From: Azonexus fungiphilus
Lineage (GTDB): Bacteria > Pseudomonadota > Gammaproteobacteria > Burkholderiales > Rhodocyclaceae
Length of the DNA stretch: 42,927 bases
Direction of reading: 5' to 3'
NCBI RefSeq assembly: GCF_003634965.1
Contig: NZ_RBXP01000017.1
Span: forward strand, 1-42,927
Below are positions 21,057 through 29,512 of this stretch, piece by piece. The notes beneath the pieces are model-generated. The model ran no database searches. It saw only the letters and a list, made by a program, of their open reading frames with translations, and was not told the origin of the DNA. Within the stretch, counting starts at the first letter, position 1. Every line of letters begins with the position of its first letter. Position numbers and translations under genes: made by a program.

Positions 21057-23387
21057 ATGCGCCACTTTTCGCCTTCGCTCGCCCTTGTCCTCGCCGCACT
21101 GGGAGTACCAGCTGCTGCCGAGGATGCCGTTTCGGCGACGACGGTCGTCGAACTGCCGCTGCTCAATGTCGTCAGTGCCCGGCGGCGGGAAGAAGCCGTG
21201 CAGGAGGTTCCGGCGCCGCTGTCGCTGGTCGACGGTCGACTGCTCGAGCGCCAGGGTATTTATCAGGTGCAGGATTTGCCACGCCTGCTGCCCGGTCTCA
21301 ATGCCAATTTCTTTCATGCCCGCGAATCCAGCCTCGCCATTCGCGGCATTGGCAACAACACTGCCAACGACGGCCTGCAGGGAAGCGTCGGTCTGTATCT
21401 CGACAACGTCTATCTCGGACGCCCCGGCCAGCTGGCCGTGGACCTGCTCGACCTCGAGCGCGTCGAGTTGCTGCGTGGCCCCCAGGGGACCTTGTTCGGC
21501 AAGAACACCAGTGCCGGGGTGCTCAGCGTAAATACCCGCGAACCGATTTTTGCCAATGCCCAGCAGTTTGACCTGTCGACGGGGAGCCGCAATTACCGCC
21601 AGTTCAAGGCCATGATCAACGCGCTGGTCGCCGACGGAAATGCCTTGCGCTTGGCGGCCTATGCGACGCATGACGACGGATGGCTGAAAAACCTGCGCGA
21701 CGGCGAAATGCTCAACGGCATCGACCGCCAGGGCGTGCGCCTGCAGTGGCTGCTTGCCGGCAGCGAAGGAACGCGCGTGCGCACCATCGTCGAACACCAT
21801 CGTGATGATTCGTCGACCGGCACATTGCTGCCCTATGCTTACGGGCCGCTCAACTGGGGGGCGGCGGCCGGCAATCTGCCGCTGGGAACCCCGGGAAGCA
21901 ATGCGACGACCTACGGCCAGCTGGCCGCGGCACTCGGGGCCGGCGGTCCGGTGCGGTCCCGGCCGTCTGCCTACGAGGTCAGCCTCGATGGCCGGCAGCG
22001 GGCGCGCGCCTGGCAGAGTGCGATGTCGGTGGAAGTGACGCGCAATCTCGGCGAGCACCGCCTGACCAGCATCAGCGCCTGGCGCGACTGGCATTTTTCG
22101 CCCGACAACGATACCGACAATACCAGCCTGGCGGCGGTGACCGGCGGCTTCGACGTCGATGAGCGCCAGTTCTCCCAGGAGTTCCGTCTCGCCTCGCCGA
22201 AATACGCCAGCCACGACTATCTGCTTGGCGGCTTCTTCCTGCATCAGGACGTCGCCAGCCGGAATGAATTCCTGACCGGACCCAATGCCCTGGCCATCGC
22301 GTCGGTGCCGAACAACGCCGTCCTGGCGGGCACAGGGCGGATGCAGATCAACAGCGCCGCGTTGTTCGGGCAGGTGACGCGGCGTTTCGGCGAGCAGTTC
22401 GAGTTGCTCGCAGGGCTGCGCTTCAATCATGAACGGCAACGGGCGACGGTCGTGCAGCATGCGGTCTCGCCGGCGTTTCCGGTCTCGCCGCTGTTCATGC
22501 ATTACGATTCCGGGCCGCTGCGCGCGCTGGAAAATTCGCTTTCCAGCCAGTTGACCGTCAGCTGGCGTCCGCGCGACGCCTGGCTGGTTTACCTGTCGCA
22601 TGCCCGGGGCGAGAAGTCGGGCGGCTTCAATCTCAACGGCGCGCTTTCCCCGGGATCGGTGCTGGGCAATGCCGCCTTGCGGGTGCGCCCGGAACGCGCC
22701 GCTGCGTTCGAACTCGGCCTCAGGCACGCCAGCGACGACGGCCGCTTCAGCGTCTCCGGCAACCTCTTCGAGAGCCGGGTCAGCGACTATCAGGCGATCA
22801 CCAATACGACCTGGAACGGGACCTACATCAGCTACCTGGGCAATGTCGGCGACCTGACTTCGCGCGGCGTCGAACTCGAGCTTGCCTACCAGCCGGCCGA
22901 CCGCCTCGATGCCCGGGCCAGCCTTGCCTACACCGACGCCCGCTTCGACAACGGTCGGGCGCCGACGCCGGCCGAGGTCTTCAACGGCAGCGGCGGTACC
23001 GCCGATAGCGGTTACGGCAAGGGCACCCGCAGCATCGCCGGCAATCGCGTCAACGGTTCCCCGCGCTGGAGCGCCGCGCTGGCGCTGCACTACCGTTTCC
23101 CGTCGGCTTTCGGCGAGCAGTACGTCAACGCCAGCTATGCCTGGCGCTCGATGGCTTATGGCGACATCAACAATTCGATCTATTCCCGCTTGCCCGCCTA
23201 CGGCCTGGTCAACCTGGCCACCGGCTGGCGTTTCGGCGGGAGCGGGCGGCACTGGGATATCTCGCTGTGGGCCAGGAACCTGCTCGACAAACGCTATTAC
23301 CTTGCCTTGCTCGGCGGGCAGAATGGCTACTTTGCCTCGGCCGGCCAGCCGCGAACGCTGGGTGTCTCGGTGCAACTGGCGTTGTAG
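21057..23387 (+). CDS. TonB-dependent outer-membrane receptor
   Basis: 776 residues. A signal peptide (cut near residue 21, ...GVPAAAED) is followed by a TonB-box-like stretch (LPLLNVVSARRREE), a plug domain (about 45-160: VQDLPRLLPGLNANF, SLAIRGIGNN, ERVELLRGPQGTLFGKNTSAGVLSV) and a 22-strand-type barrel up to the end (GVSVQLAL). The RGPQGTLFGKN signature is the classical plug motif. Such receptors import siderophores, cobalamin, glycans or other scarce ligands using TonB energy. The substrate cannot be read from sequence and no siderophore, cobalamin or sugar genes adjoin. The adjacent response regulator and histidine kinase suggest ligand-dependent control. No Fur-box-like sequence was recognised in the 90-bp upstream gap. 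Confidence 0.9.
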   Translation: MRHFSPSLALVLAALGVPAAAEDAVSATTVVELPLLNVVSARRREEAVQEVPAPLSLVDGRLLERQGIYQVQDLPRLLPGLNANFFHARESSLAIRGIGNNTANDGLQGSVGLYLDNVYLGRPGQLAVDLLDLERVELLRGPQGTLFGKNTSAGVLSVNTREPIFANAQQFDLSTGSRNYRQFKAMINALVADGNALRLAAYATHDDGWLKNLRDGEMLNGIDRQGVRLQWLLAGSEGTRVRTIVEHHRDDSSTGTLLPYAYGPLNWGAAAGNLPLGTPGSNATTYGQLAAALGAGGPVRSRPSAYEVSLDGRQRARAWQSAMSVEVTRNLGEHRLTSISAWRDWHFSPDNDTDNTSLAAVTGGFDVDERQFSQEFRLASPKYASHDYLLGGFFLHQDVASRNEFLTGPNALAIASVPNNAVLAGTGRMQINSAALFGQVTRRFGEQFELLAGLRFNHERQRATVVQHAVSPAFPVSPLFMHYDSGPLRALENSLSSQLTVSWRPRDAWLVYLSHARGEKSGGFNLNGALSPGSVLGNAALRVRPERAAAFELGLRHASDDGRFSVSGNLFESRVSDYQAITNTTWNGTYISYLGNVGDLTSRGVELELAYQPADRLDARASLAYTDARFDNGRAPTPAEVFNGSGGTADSGYGKGTRSIAGNRVNGSPRWSAALALHYRFPSAFGEQYVNASYAWRSMAYGDINNSIYSRLPAYGLVNLATGWRFGGSGRHWDISLWARNLLDKRYYLALLGGQNGYFASAGQPRTLGVSVQLAL

Positions 23388-23406
23388 GCATGTGATCCCG
23401 GATGTG
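23388..23406 (+). promoter_or_regulatory. ATGTGAT direct repeats before the regulator operon
   Basis: Two exact ATGTGAT heptamers at 23388-23394 and 23400-23406, 12 bases apart start to start, lie about 57 bases before the response-regulator start. The same heptamer occurs as an inverted pair at 25983-26000 before the autotransporter. They are candidate binding sites for the encoded NarL-type regulator; this is inference. Confidence 0.4.
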
Positions 23407-23462
23407 ATGCGGAGCGAGGCTTTGGCAGCTAGATTCGACGGTTTTTTCTTGGTGGAGGCGTG

Positions 23463-24149
23463 ATGCTGGGACCGCGGGTTGGGTTGCTTGAAGATGATCC
23501 GCGCGTACGCGCGCGTTTCGAACAGGCGATTGCCTGCATGCCCGGATGGCGCCTGGCATTCTCCGTCGGCAGCATCGCCGAGGCGGCGCAGGTCCTGCGC
23601 AACGGGATTCCCGATGTCCTCCTGGTCGACCTCGGCCTGCCCGACGGTTCCGGACTCGACGTCATTCGCTACGCTTCGTCGACGTCGGCCGCCTGCCAGA
23701 TTCTGGTCATTTCGGTCTTCGGTGACGATGACAAGATTTTCCAGAGCATTGCCGCCGGCGCTGCCGGCTATCTGCTCAAGGGGGTGACCGAGGACGAACT
23801 GGTCGCCCACCTGCACGACCTGCACGCCGGCGGTTCGCCGATGTCGCCAAAGATTGCGCGGCGGGTGCTCAGCGAGTTCCGTGGCAGCATGGCCCGGGAC
23901 AATCCGCCGCTGGCCGCCGTGAGGCGCGATCCCCTCGATCCTGATTTGACCGGCAAGGAGCAGGAAATCCTTGGCGCCCTGGCCCTCGGCCATTCCTACG
24001 GGGAGGTGGCGCAGATGCTCGGGATCAGCCTGAATACCGTTCGTCACCACGTCAAGAGCATCTATGGCAAGCTGTTTGTCCATTCGCGCTACGAGGCGGT
24101 GCGGGTTGCCAGTCAGCGCGGCTTGATCGACCGGGTGGGCAGTGGCTGA
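23463..24149 (+). CDS. NarL/FixJ-family two-component response regulator
   Basis: 228 residues. Receiver domain 5-120 with the acidic pocket ED11/D12 (LLEDDPRVRARF), phospho-acceptor Asp56 in DVLLVDLGLPDGSG, and the Lys in LLKGVTEDEL. The C-terminal LuxR-type helix-turn-helix is LTGKEQEILGALALGHSY then VAQMLGISLNTVRHHVKSIY. GGAGG (23454-23458) precedes ATG 23463; a GTG one codon earlier would sit too close to it. It overlaps the histidine kinase by eight bases, so the two form a cognate pair. Likely targets are the adjacent receptor, itself and the autotransporter (see repeated ATGTGAT). Confidence 0.93.
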   Translation: MLGPRVGLLEDDPRVRARFEQAIACMPGWRLAFSVGSIAEAAQVLRNGIPDVLLVDLGLPDGSGLDVIRYASSTSAACQILVISVFGDDDKIFQSIAAGAAGYLLKGVTEDELVAHLHDLHAGGSPMSPKIARRVLSEFRGSMARDNPPLAAVRRDPLDPDLTGKEQEILGALALGHSYGEVAQMLGISLNTVRHHVKSIYGKLFVHSRYEAVRVASQRGLIDRVGSG

Positions 24150-25968
24150 TCCTCGGGCGCTGCTTCGCTGGCTGCTCGGCGGCTGCCTGCTGACGCTGGC
24201 CCTGCTGGTGCAGGCGGGCGAGGTCTGGCATGCGCAGATCGCACCGGGGCGGGTGATGCCGGCCCAGGTATCGGCCGCCACCTGGGCGCCGGTGCCCCTG
24301 GACGACAGCTGGCGCCGCCAGAAACCCTGCCGGAGCGGCGACTGGACCTATGCGAGCGAGCTGTGGCTGGACGGGCCGCCAGGGCAGCCCTACGGCATCT
24401 TCATCCACCGTGCCGGCAATCGTCTGCATCTCTGGCTCAATGGCACGCGCGTTGCCGCTTTCGGTGATCTCGACAATCCCCGTGCCGATTATTCGAACGC
24501 ACCGCTCTACGCGCAGCTTCCCGTTTATCTGCTGCGTCCCGGCAGCAATCAGATACTGATCCAGGTGGCGGGAGACTGCCGGCGCTACGCCGGGCTGTCG
24601 CATTTCGAGATCGACAGTCACGAGGTGCTCGAGGAGCGCTGGCGGCAAAGCAGCCGGATGTTCGCCTGGCAGAGCGCCGCGATCATCAGCATCTGCTGCA
24701 CCTTGAGCCTGGTCAGCTTCGGTGTCGGCATCTGGCGGCGTGACCGCTTGGCCATGCTGCTCGCGGTCGCCTCTGCGTTCTGGGCCTTGCGTGCCGGTTT
24801 GTGGGCGATGAACGAGTTGCCGGTCAGCTACGAGTTGTGGTTTTTCCTGATCGACTTCTGCTACGGCATCTGGATGGTGCTGATTGCCCTGCTGGCAACC
24901 GGCATTACCGGTGTTGACGGCCCCTTCCTGCGGCGCCTCCAGTGGTGCTGCCTGGCTTTTTTCTGTGCCACGTCGATCGCCAGCGCGCTCGGCGCGCCGA
25001 TCTATCTCAAGGCGCTCGGCATCGATGTGACCGTACTTGGCGGCTTTGCCGGGATTTCGCGTGTGTGGTACGAGGCTTTCCGGCGCCCCAACGGTGCCAA
25101 CGTGGCGATCAGCATCGCCGGGGTCTTCATGCTCATCCTCGGTCTGATCGATCACTGGAACGTCTGGTTCTCGGATGCGCGCGACGCCTACCAGCGCTTT
25201 TACTACACGCCCTCGATCGTGCTTTTCTTCATTCTTTCGATCGGCGTCGTCCTCGCCCGTCGCTTCGATCATGCCCTGAAAAGCGAAGCCCGCTACCGCG
25301 AATCGCTGGAGCAGGAAGTCAAGCGCCAGCGGGCCGAGCTGGAGCGCAGTTACCGCGAAGCGCAAGCGCAGATCCGCCAGGAAGCCGTCGATCAGGAGCG
25401 CCAGCGCATCGTCCGGGAAATGCACGACGGACTGGGGTCGCAACTGGTTGGCATTCTTTCCTCGGTGCGTCATGCCGATGCACCGACCCCCGAGGTCGAA
25501 CGGGAAATTCAGGAAGCACTCGATCAGCTGCGCTATACCATGGATACCTTGAGCGGCGATTTTGAAGACCTGTCGACGGTACTGGCGCAGTTCCGTTTTC
25601 GCAGCGAGGCACGTCTAAAGCGTGCCGGGATCGTCCTGAACTGGACGGTTCGTCCGCTGCCGCCGGGGGAATGGGAGGCACCGGCGCTGCTTCACTTCGA
25701 ACGCATCCTGCGGGAAGCCCTGGCCAACATCCTCAAGCATGCCGGCGCCAGCGAAATCAGCGTCGATGCCGGATGCGACGGCGACGCCTGTCACATCGCG
25801 ATCCGCGACAACGGGCGCGGCTGCGATCCGGCCACCCTGGCCCCGGGGCGTGGCCTGCGCCACATGCGCGAACGGGCCCGCGAACTTGGCATCGCGTTGA
25901 CCTTCACCTCGGCGCCTGGTGACGGGGCAACGATCACCCTGAGCTGGCGCCAGACGGTCAAGGCATAG
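24142..25968 (+). CDS. membrane sensor histidine kinase (7TM-type sensor, HisKA_3)
   Basis: 608 residues with a GTG start overlapping the regulator stop. A signal or anchor helix (about 7-24) leads to a periplasmic beta-rich domain (25-170) resembling the 7TMR-DISM extracellular sensor (LHLWLNGTRVAAFGD, YLLRPGSNQILIQVAGD). About seven helices follow between 175 and 372, then a coiled coil (about 378-415). The dimerisation domain carries His428 in ERQRIVREMHDGLGSQL, typical of NarX-type HisKA_3 kinases. The ATPase has the N box REALANILKHAGA and G1 box IRDNGRGCDP, ending GDGATITLSW. DISM-type sensors are thought to bind carbohydrates or small ligands; the ligand here is unknown. Confidence 0.9.
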   Translation: MADPRALLRWLLGGCLLTLALLVQAGEVWHAQIAPGRVMPAQVSAATWAPVPLDDSWRRQKPCRSGDWTYASELWLDGPPGQPYGIFIHRAGNRLHLWLNGTRVAAFGDLDNPRADYSNAPLYAQLPVYLLRPGSNQILIQVAGDCRRYAGLSHFEIDSHEVLEERWRQSSRMFAWQSAAIISICCTLSLVSFGVGIWRRDRLAMLLAVASAFWALRAGLWAMNELPVSYELWFFLIDFCYGIWMVLIALLATGITGVDGPFLRRLQWCCLAFFCATSIASALGAPIYLKALGIDVTVLGGFAGISRVWYEAFRRPNGANVAISIAGVFMLILGLIDHWNVWFSDARDAYQRFYYTPSIVLFFILSIGVVLARRFDHALKSEARYRESLEQEVKRQRAELERSYREAQAQIRQEAVDQERQRIVREMHDGLGSQLVGILSSVRHADAPTPEVEREIQEALDQLRYTMDTLSGDFEDLSTVLAQFRFRSEARLKRAGIVLNWTVRPLPPGEWEAPALLHFERILREALANILKHAGASEISVDAGCDGDACHIAIRDNGRGCDPATLAPGRGLRHMRERARELGIALTFTSAPGDGATITLSWRQTVKA

Positions 25969-25982
25969 TTTTTTGCATGCTG

Positions 25983-26000
25983 ATCACATCGATATGTGAT
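25983..26000. promoter_or_regulatory. ATCACAT-CGAT-ATGTGAT operator-like dyad
   Basis: Perfect 7-bp inverted repeat with a four-base centre, 89 bases before the autotransporter start and 15 after the kinase stop. A further CACATC lies at 26071-26076 next to the ribosome-binding site, and a second dyad CGGGC/GCCCG spans 26029-26047. The heptamer is the one repeated before the response-regulator gene, so a shared regulator site is proposed. Confidence 0.45.
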
Positions 26001-26088
26001 GTGGCGGGGTGCGCATTGCGAAATACTTCGGGCGAAATTTTTGCCCGGCGTGATGCGCCGAAACCCAGTTCACATCAGGAGATAACGC

Positions 26089-28515
26089 ATGCAACACAAC
26101 AAGCGCCACCCGCTATTCCGGCCGACTGCCATCGCCCTGGCTGTCGCCGGCGTGCTGGCAGCTCCGGTCGCCATGGCCGCAAGTTTCAACACCGGGGCAG
26201 TCACGCAGGGCGTCGTCGCTAGCGGTAGCAACAGCGAATTGTCCGCAGTTGTCGACATGCCAGTCGGCTCGGCCGTCCTTACGCCAAGAATCCGCCTCAG
26301 CGCTGATGGCACTACCGTTGCCGGGGTCTATGACACACAGTCTGGCGGCGCTGTCGATGTATTTGTTGCCACTAGCAGCGGTTCGCAAAAAAATTCGACG
26401 AATCTTTCTTCCGTCGCATTTCTTGGGGCCACAGATGATGGCAAGAACGTTCTGGTGAGTGGCGTCAGCGGCGGTGTCCGGCGCTTGGTCGTCTATAGCC
26501 AGAATTCTGCAACTACGAATCTTGGCGTCACTCAGTTGACCGCGCCGAGTTCGCTGAACGGCAAGACAGATTGGGAAATCCTGGACGGGGCGATCTCCAG
26601 CGACGGCATCATGGTTCTCGCCAATCTCCGGAGTTCGGCTGGCGCCGACGAGCAGGGGATCGTGTTTAACGGTACTGGCATGTTGACGAGTGCTTCGCCG
26701 CAGATCGTACTGCGTGATGACTTCGGTAACGTCGCTAACGGCAACACCGTGAACACCCGGGGCAAGGCCTTTGCCACGACATCCAGCGGCTATCGTCTGG
26801 CCGGTGAACTGGAAAACAGGATGGCCGACACCATAACGGCAGCTGTCTGGGACTTCGGCAACACGGCCGGTGGGGTCAATGCCGAGGTAATCGATGCCAC
26901 TTCGATGTTCTCCACGCTTGGAATTGTCTCTTTGAGGAAAACCCGTGCTGATGCCATTTCGGCCGATGGCGAGGTGGTGGCCGGTCAGATCTATGGCAAT
27001 GACAATGGTGGCAACCAGATCGACAGCGTCTACGCATGGCGCCATCCGGGTGCCGGAGGTAGCACGACGCAGTTGCTGCAGCCGGGTTCAACCATCAGTA
27101 ACAGCACCAATTACTACCGTGTCGCAGGTGTTTCCAGTACTGGTAACGTGATTGCGGTGAATGGCGAAAACGGCACGGCGACCAACCAGAGTATCCGCGA
27201 AGCCTTTGTCTGGACTTATGACAACGGCACCGGTCTTTACTCGGGACAGAGTATCGGCGAACTCGATGCGACGCTGCCCAACGCCGATCGCAAGACGGTG
27301 ATCAAGGCCGTTTCGGGAGATGGCACCACCGTTGTCGGGAACGGCATGCGGACAGCTTCCGGTGGCGGCATTGAAGCGGCAGCCTTCCGCTGGACGGCCA
27401 GCAGCGGCATCAAGGCGATCAGCCAGTGGCTGACCGATGCCGGTGTCAATGTCGGCAACCAGCAAATGGTGACCGCTGAAGACGTCAGTGACGATGGTAG
27501 TGTCGTTGTTGGCTATGCCAGCAATGGCGATACCGGCAACGACTACTACTACGTGGCGCGAGTCGGCGGCAGCGGCTGGTCGTCCGGCGTCATCAATGTC
27601 GGCCAGTTCAACGGTACCCTGGCGCAGGGCGGCGAGCGTCTGGTGGCGCTCAACGATCGCCTGGTCAACATGGGGCTCAATGGCGCCCATCACCGGGTGT
27701 TGATGGATAACGGCATCGCCGCCGGTCAGCGTTGTGCCTGGGCCGTGGCCGATGTCGGTGGTGGTCGCGACAGCTCGCAGTATCTTGCCGAATCCGGTCT
27801 TTGCGGCGATTTCGGCAACTGGCGCCTGGGCCTCGGCATCGGTGCCGCCAAGGGGCGTTATGACCTGAGCCAGGGCGGGCGTGCCCAGCTCGACGGCTAT
27901 TTCGTCACCGCTGAAGCCAATTATGGCTGGGCCGAGCGCTCGCGCATCCTGAGTGCCACCCTGTTCTACGGGAACTGGGATGCGTCGATCAAGCGCGGCT
28001 ACCTGAACGGGGCGGCAAGCGACCACTCGCGTGGCGGCGATGGTGTCCAGAGCGCTGCGCTGCGCATGCGCTTCGACTGGAAGGATGTCGCCCGCTACCA
28101 GCAAATGGCCTTCTCGCCCTTCGTTTCCTACACCTACAGCCATAGCCGGATCGATGGCTACACCGAGCGCGGTGGTGCCTTCCCGGTGCGTTACGACGAC
28201 CGCACGATCTCGGTCAACGAAGGGCGCGTCGGCATGATCGGCAAGGTGGCCCTGGGCGAACGCAGCGACCTGCGCCTGACCGCGGAGGCCGTCAGCCAGT
28301 TCGGGCGTAGCGACGACAAGGTGCGTGGCCAGATCGTCGGCCTCAACAGCTTCAACTTCGATTCCGGCAACCGTGCCAAGAGTTGGGGTCGTGTCGGCGT
28401 CGAGCTCGATCACCGCCTGAGCAGCAGCACCTTGCTGTCGGCCAGCCTGACGGCCTCCGGCAGCGGTGCCGATTCGGCCTTCGGCGGCAGCGTCGGCGTC
28501 AAGATGGCTTTCTGA
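26089..28515 (+). CDS. autotransporter with HAF-like repeat passenger
   Basis: 808 residues. A long signal peptide (MQHNKRHPLFRPTAIALAVA..., cut after AMAA near 31) precedes a passenger of about 500 residues. This carries several repeats of the form [LI]SADGTTVAG, ISSDGIMVLA, ISADGEVVAGQ, VSGDGTTVVG and VSDDGSVVVGYASNG, each followed by W/F-rich strands, i.e. the HAF-repeat beta-propeller-like pattern. From about 540 to the end is an autotransporter beta-barrel (YGWAERSRILSATLFYGNW, RGQIVGLNSFNFDSGNRAKSWGRVGVELDHRL by ends) finishing in Phe as outer-membrane barrels do (GVKMAF). It probably displays the repeat domain on the surface, for adhesion or ligand binding; that is inferred. AGGAG at 26077-26081 supports the start. 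The 5' two thirds use less GC-biased codons than the barrel. Confidence 0.82.
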   Translation: MQHNKRHPLFRPTAIALAVAGVLAAPVAMAASFNTGAVTQGVVASGSNSELSAVVDMPVGSAVLTPRIRLSADGTTVAGVYDTQSGGAVDVFVATSSGSQKNSTNLSSVAFLGATDDGKNVLVSGVSGGVRRLVVYSQNSATTNLGVTQLTAPSSLNGKTDWEILDGAISSDGIMVLANLRSSAGADEQGIVFNGTGMLTSASPQIVLRDDFGNVANGNTVNTRGKAFATTSSGYRLAGELENRMADTITAAVWDFGNTAGGVNAEVIDATSMFSTLGIVSLRKTRADAISADGEVVAGQIYGNDNGGNQIDSVYAWRHPGAGGSTTQLLQPGSTISNSTNYYRVAGVSSTGNVIAVNGENGTATNQSIREAFVWTYDNGTGLYSGQSIGELDATLPNADRKTVIKAVSGDGTTVVGNGMRTASGGGIEAAAFRWTASSGIKAISQWLTDAGVNVGNQQMVTAEDVSDDGSVVVGYASNGDTGNDYYYVARVGGSGWSSGVINVGQFNGTLAQGGERLVALNDRLVNMGLNGAHHRVLMDNGIAAGQRCAWAVADVGGGRDSSQYLAESGLCGDFGNWRLGLGIGAAKGRYDLSQGGRAQLDGYFVTAEANYGWAERSRILSATLFYGNWDASIKRGYLNGAASDHSRGGDGVQSAALRMRFDWKDVARYQQMAFSPFVSYTYSHSRIDGYTERGGAFPVRYDDRTISVNEGRVGMIGKVALGERSDLRLTAEAVSQFGRSDDKVRGQIVGLNSFNFDSGNRAKSWGRVGVELDHRLSSSTLLSASLTASGSGADSAFGGSVGVKMAF

Positions 28516-28534
28516 TCGCCTCTGCTTTTCCCCC

Positions 28535-28570
28535 GGCCCTCCGGTCGCTTCGGCGTCGGGGGGCCATTTT
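28535..28570 (+). terminator. rho-independent terminator after the autotransporter
   Basis: GGCCCTCC pairs with GGGGGGCC (one G-T), with an inner CGC-TTCG-GCG tetraloop hairpin, followed by ATTTT. It starts 20 bases after the stop. Confidence 0.75.
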
Positions 28571-28591
28571 CATTGGTGGCCGGCTTTCGGC

Positions 28592-29386
28592 CTAGACGCT
28601 GATCCTGCCCTTGAGATAGCTGACGCAGGCGCCCGATACGAAAACGCTGTCCTCGCCCAGCCGGCAATGGAGCACGCCGGAACGCCGCGACGCCTGGCAG
28701 GCAAGCAGTTCCCGCTTGCCCAGGATTGCTCCCCAGTAGGGCGCAAGGCCGGCGTGAATCGAACCGGTCACCGGATCCTCGACGCCGCCGTTGGCCGGCC
28801 AGAAATAGCGCGACACGAAGTCGAAGCCATCGCCGCGCGCGGTGACCACCACGTCGAGCGGCCCCAGCGATTTGAGCCGCTCGAGGTCCGGCTCGACCAG
28901 GCGGACTGCCGCCTCGTCGGCCAGCACCGCAAAATACGCCTGCTGGTTTTTCAGGTAGGCGACCGGGGCGATCGACAGCCCCCGGCGCAAGGCCTCGGGC
29001 ACCTCGGTCAGCGGCTGCGGCGCCCGGTTCGGGAAAGCCATCTCGATCAGGCCGTTGCCGGTCTTCCTGACCGGCAACCTGCCGACCGCCCTGGCTTCGA
29101 AAACGATTTCGCTCAGCGCCGGGTCGGCGGCGAAGATGACAAAGGCGCTGGCCAGCGTTGCGTGGCCGCAGAAATCGATCTCCTTGAGCGGCGAAAACCA
29201 GCGGATTTCATGGATGCCAGCCGCGTTGCGGACCACGAAAGCGGTTTCCGAGAGGTTGTTCTCGCTGGCGATGCTCTGCATCAGCTCGGGCGCAAGCCAG
29301 GCGTCAAGCACGACCACCGCCGCCTGGTTGCCGGAGAACTGGCGGGTGGTGAAGGCATCGACGATCTGGATGTTCAATTCGGGCAT
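28592..29386 (-). CDS. PhzF-family isomerase/epimerase-like protein
   Basis: 264 residues of the PhzF family, whose fold resembles diaminopimelate epimerase. Seen: IQIVDAFTTRQFSGNQAAVVVL, the catalytic Glu47 in NNLSETAFV, DFCGHATLASAFV and the C-terminal VEDPVTGSIHAGLAPYWG. In phenazine producers PhzF isomerises dihydro-hydroxyanthranilate, but most family members are of unknown function and no phenazine genes are nearby, so only the family is called. I start at 29386 (MPELNIQ), preceded on its strand by AGGAG; an in-frame ATG at 29440 would run into the palindrome at 29446. Confidence 0.88.
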   Translation of the reverse strand: MPELNIQIVDAFTTRQFSGNQAAVVVLDAWLAPELMQSIASENNLSETAFVVRNAAGIHEIRWFSPLKEIDFCGHATLASAFVIFAADPALSEIVFEARAVGRLPVRKTGNGLIEMAFPNRAPQPLTEVPEALRRGLSIAPVAYLKNQQAYFAVLADEAAVRLVEPDLERLKSLGPLDVVVTARGDGFDFVSRYFWPANGGVEDPVTGSIHAGLAPYWGAILGKRELLACQASRRSGVLHCRLGEDSVFVSGACVSYLKGRISV

Positions 29387-29445
29387 GGTTTTTTCGTCTC
29401 CTGGCGAAGGCGTCCGCGCTGCGCGCCGGAAAATCGGCAAATATC

Positions 29446-29457
29446 ACGGTCGACCGT
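29446..29457. repeat. intergenic palindrome, copy 2
   Basis: ACGGTCGACCGT, a perfect 12-bp palindrome; the right side continues the full consensus (GACCGTCAG) but the left side does not (TCACGGTC). It marks the gap between phzF and the distal end of the integron array. Confidence 0.75.
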
Positions 29458-29468
29458 CAGAATGGCAT

Positions 29469-29508
29469 AAAAACCCGCCTGGAGGGCTTGCCTGTGATGC
29501 AGGCAAGC
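29469..29508 (-). terminator. hairpin and T-run closing the cassette array
   Basis: On the minus strand, five bases after the YidD-like stop, GCTTGCCTG pairs perfectly with CAGGCAAGC around a five-base loop; then CCTCCAGGCGGG and TTTTT follow. An alternative pairing of CTTGCCTG with CAGGCGGG places the stem directly against the T-run. Either would end transcription of the cassette genes. Confidence 0.6.
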
Positions 29509-29512
29509 GCGG

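Noticed and set aside
21231..21243. GACGGTCGACTG inside the TonB receptor gene, similar to the intergenic palindrome
   Set aside because: Not palindromic beyond the SalI-like GTCGAC core and lies in coding sequence; GC-rich coding DNA gives such matches by chance.
20298..24281. A 1327-codon minus-strand open frame across lolA, the TonB receptor and the regulator
   Set aside because: It spans three genes and their gaps on the opposite strand, has no domain pattern and is explained by GC bias.
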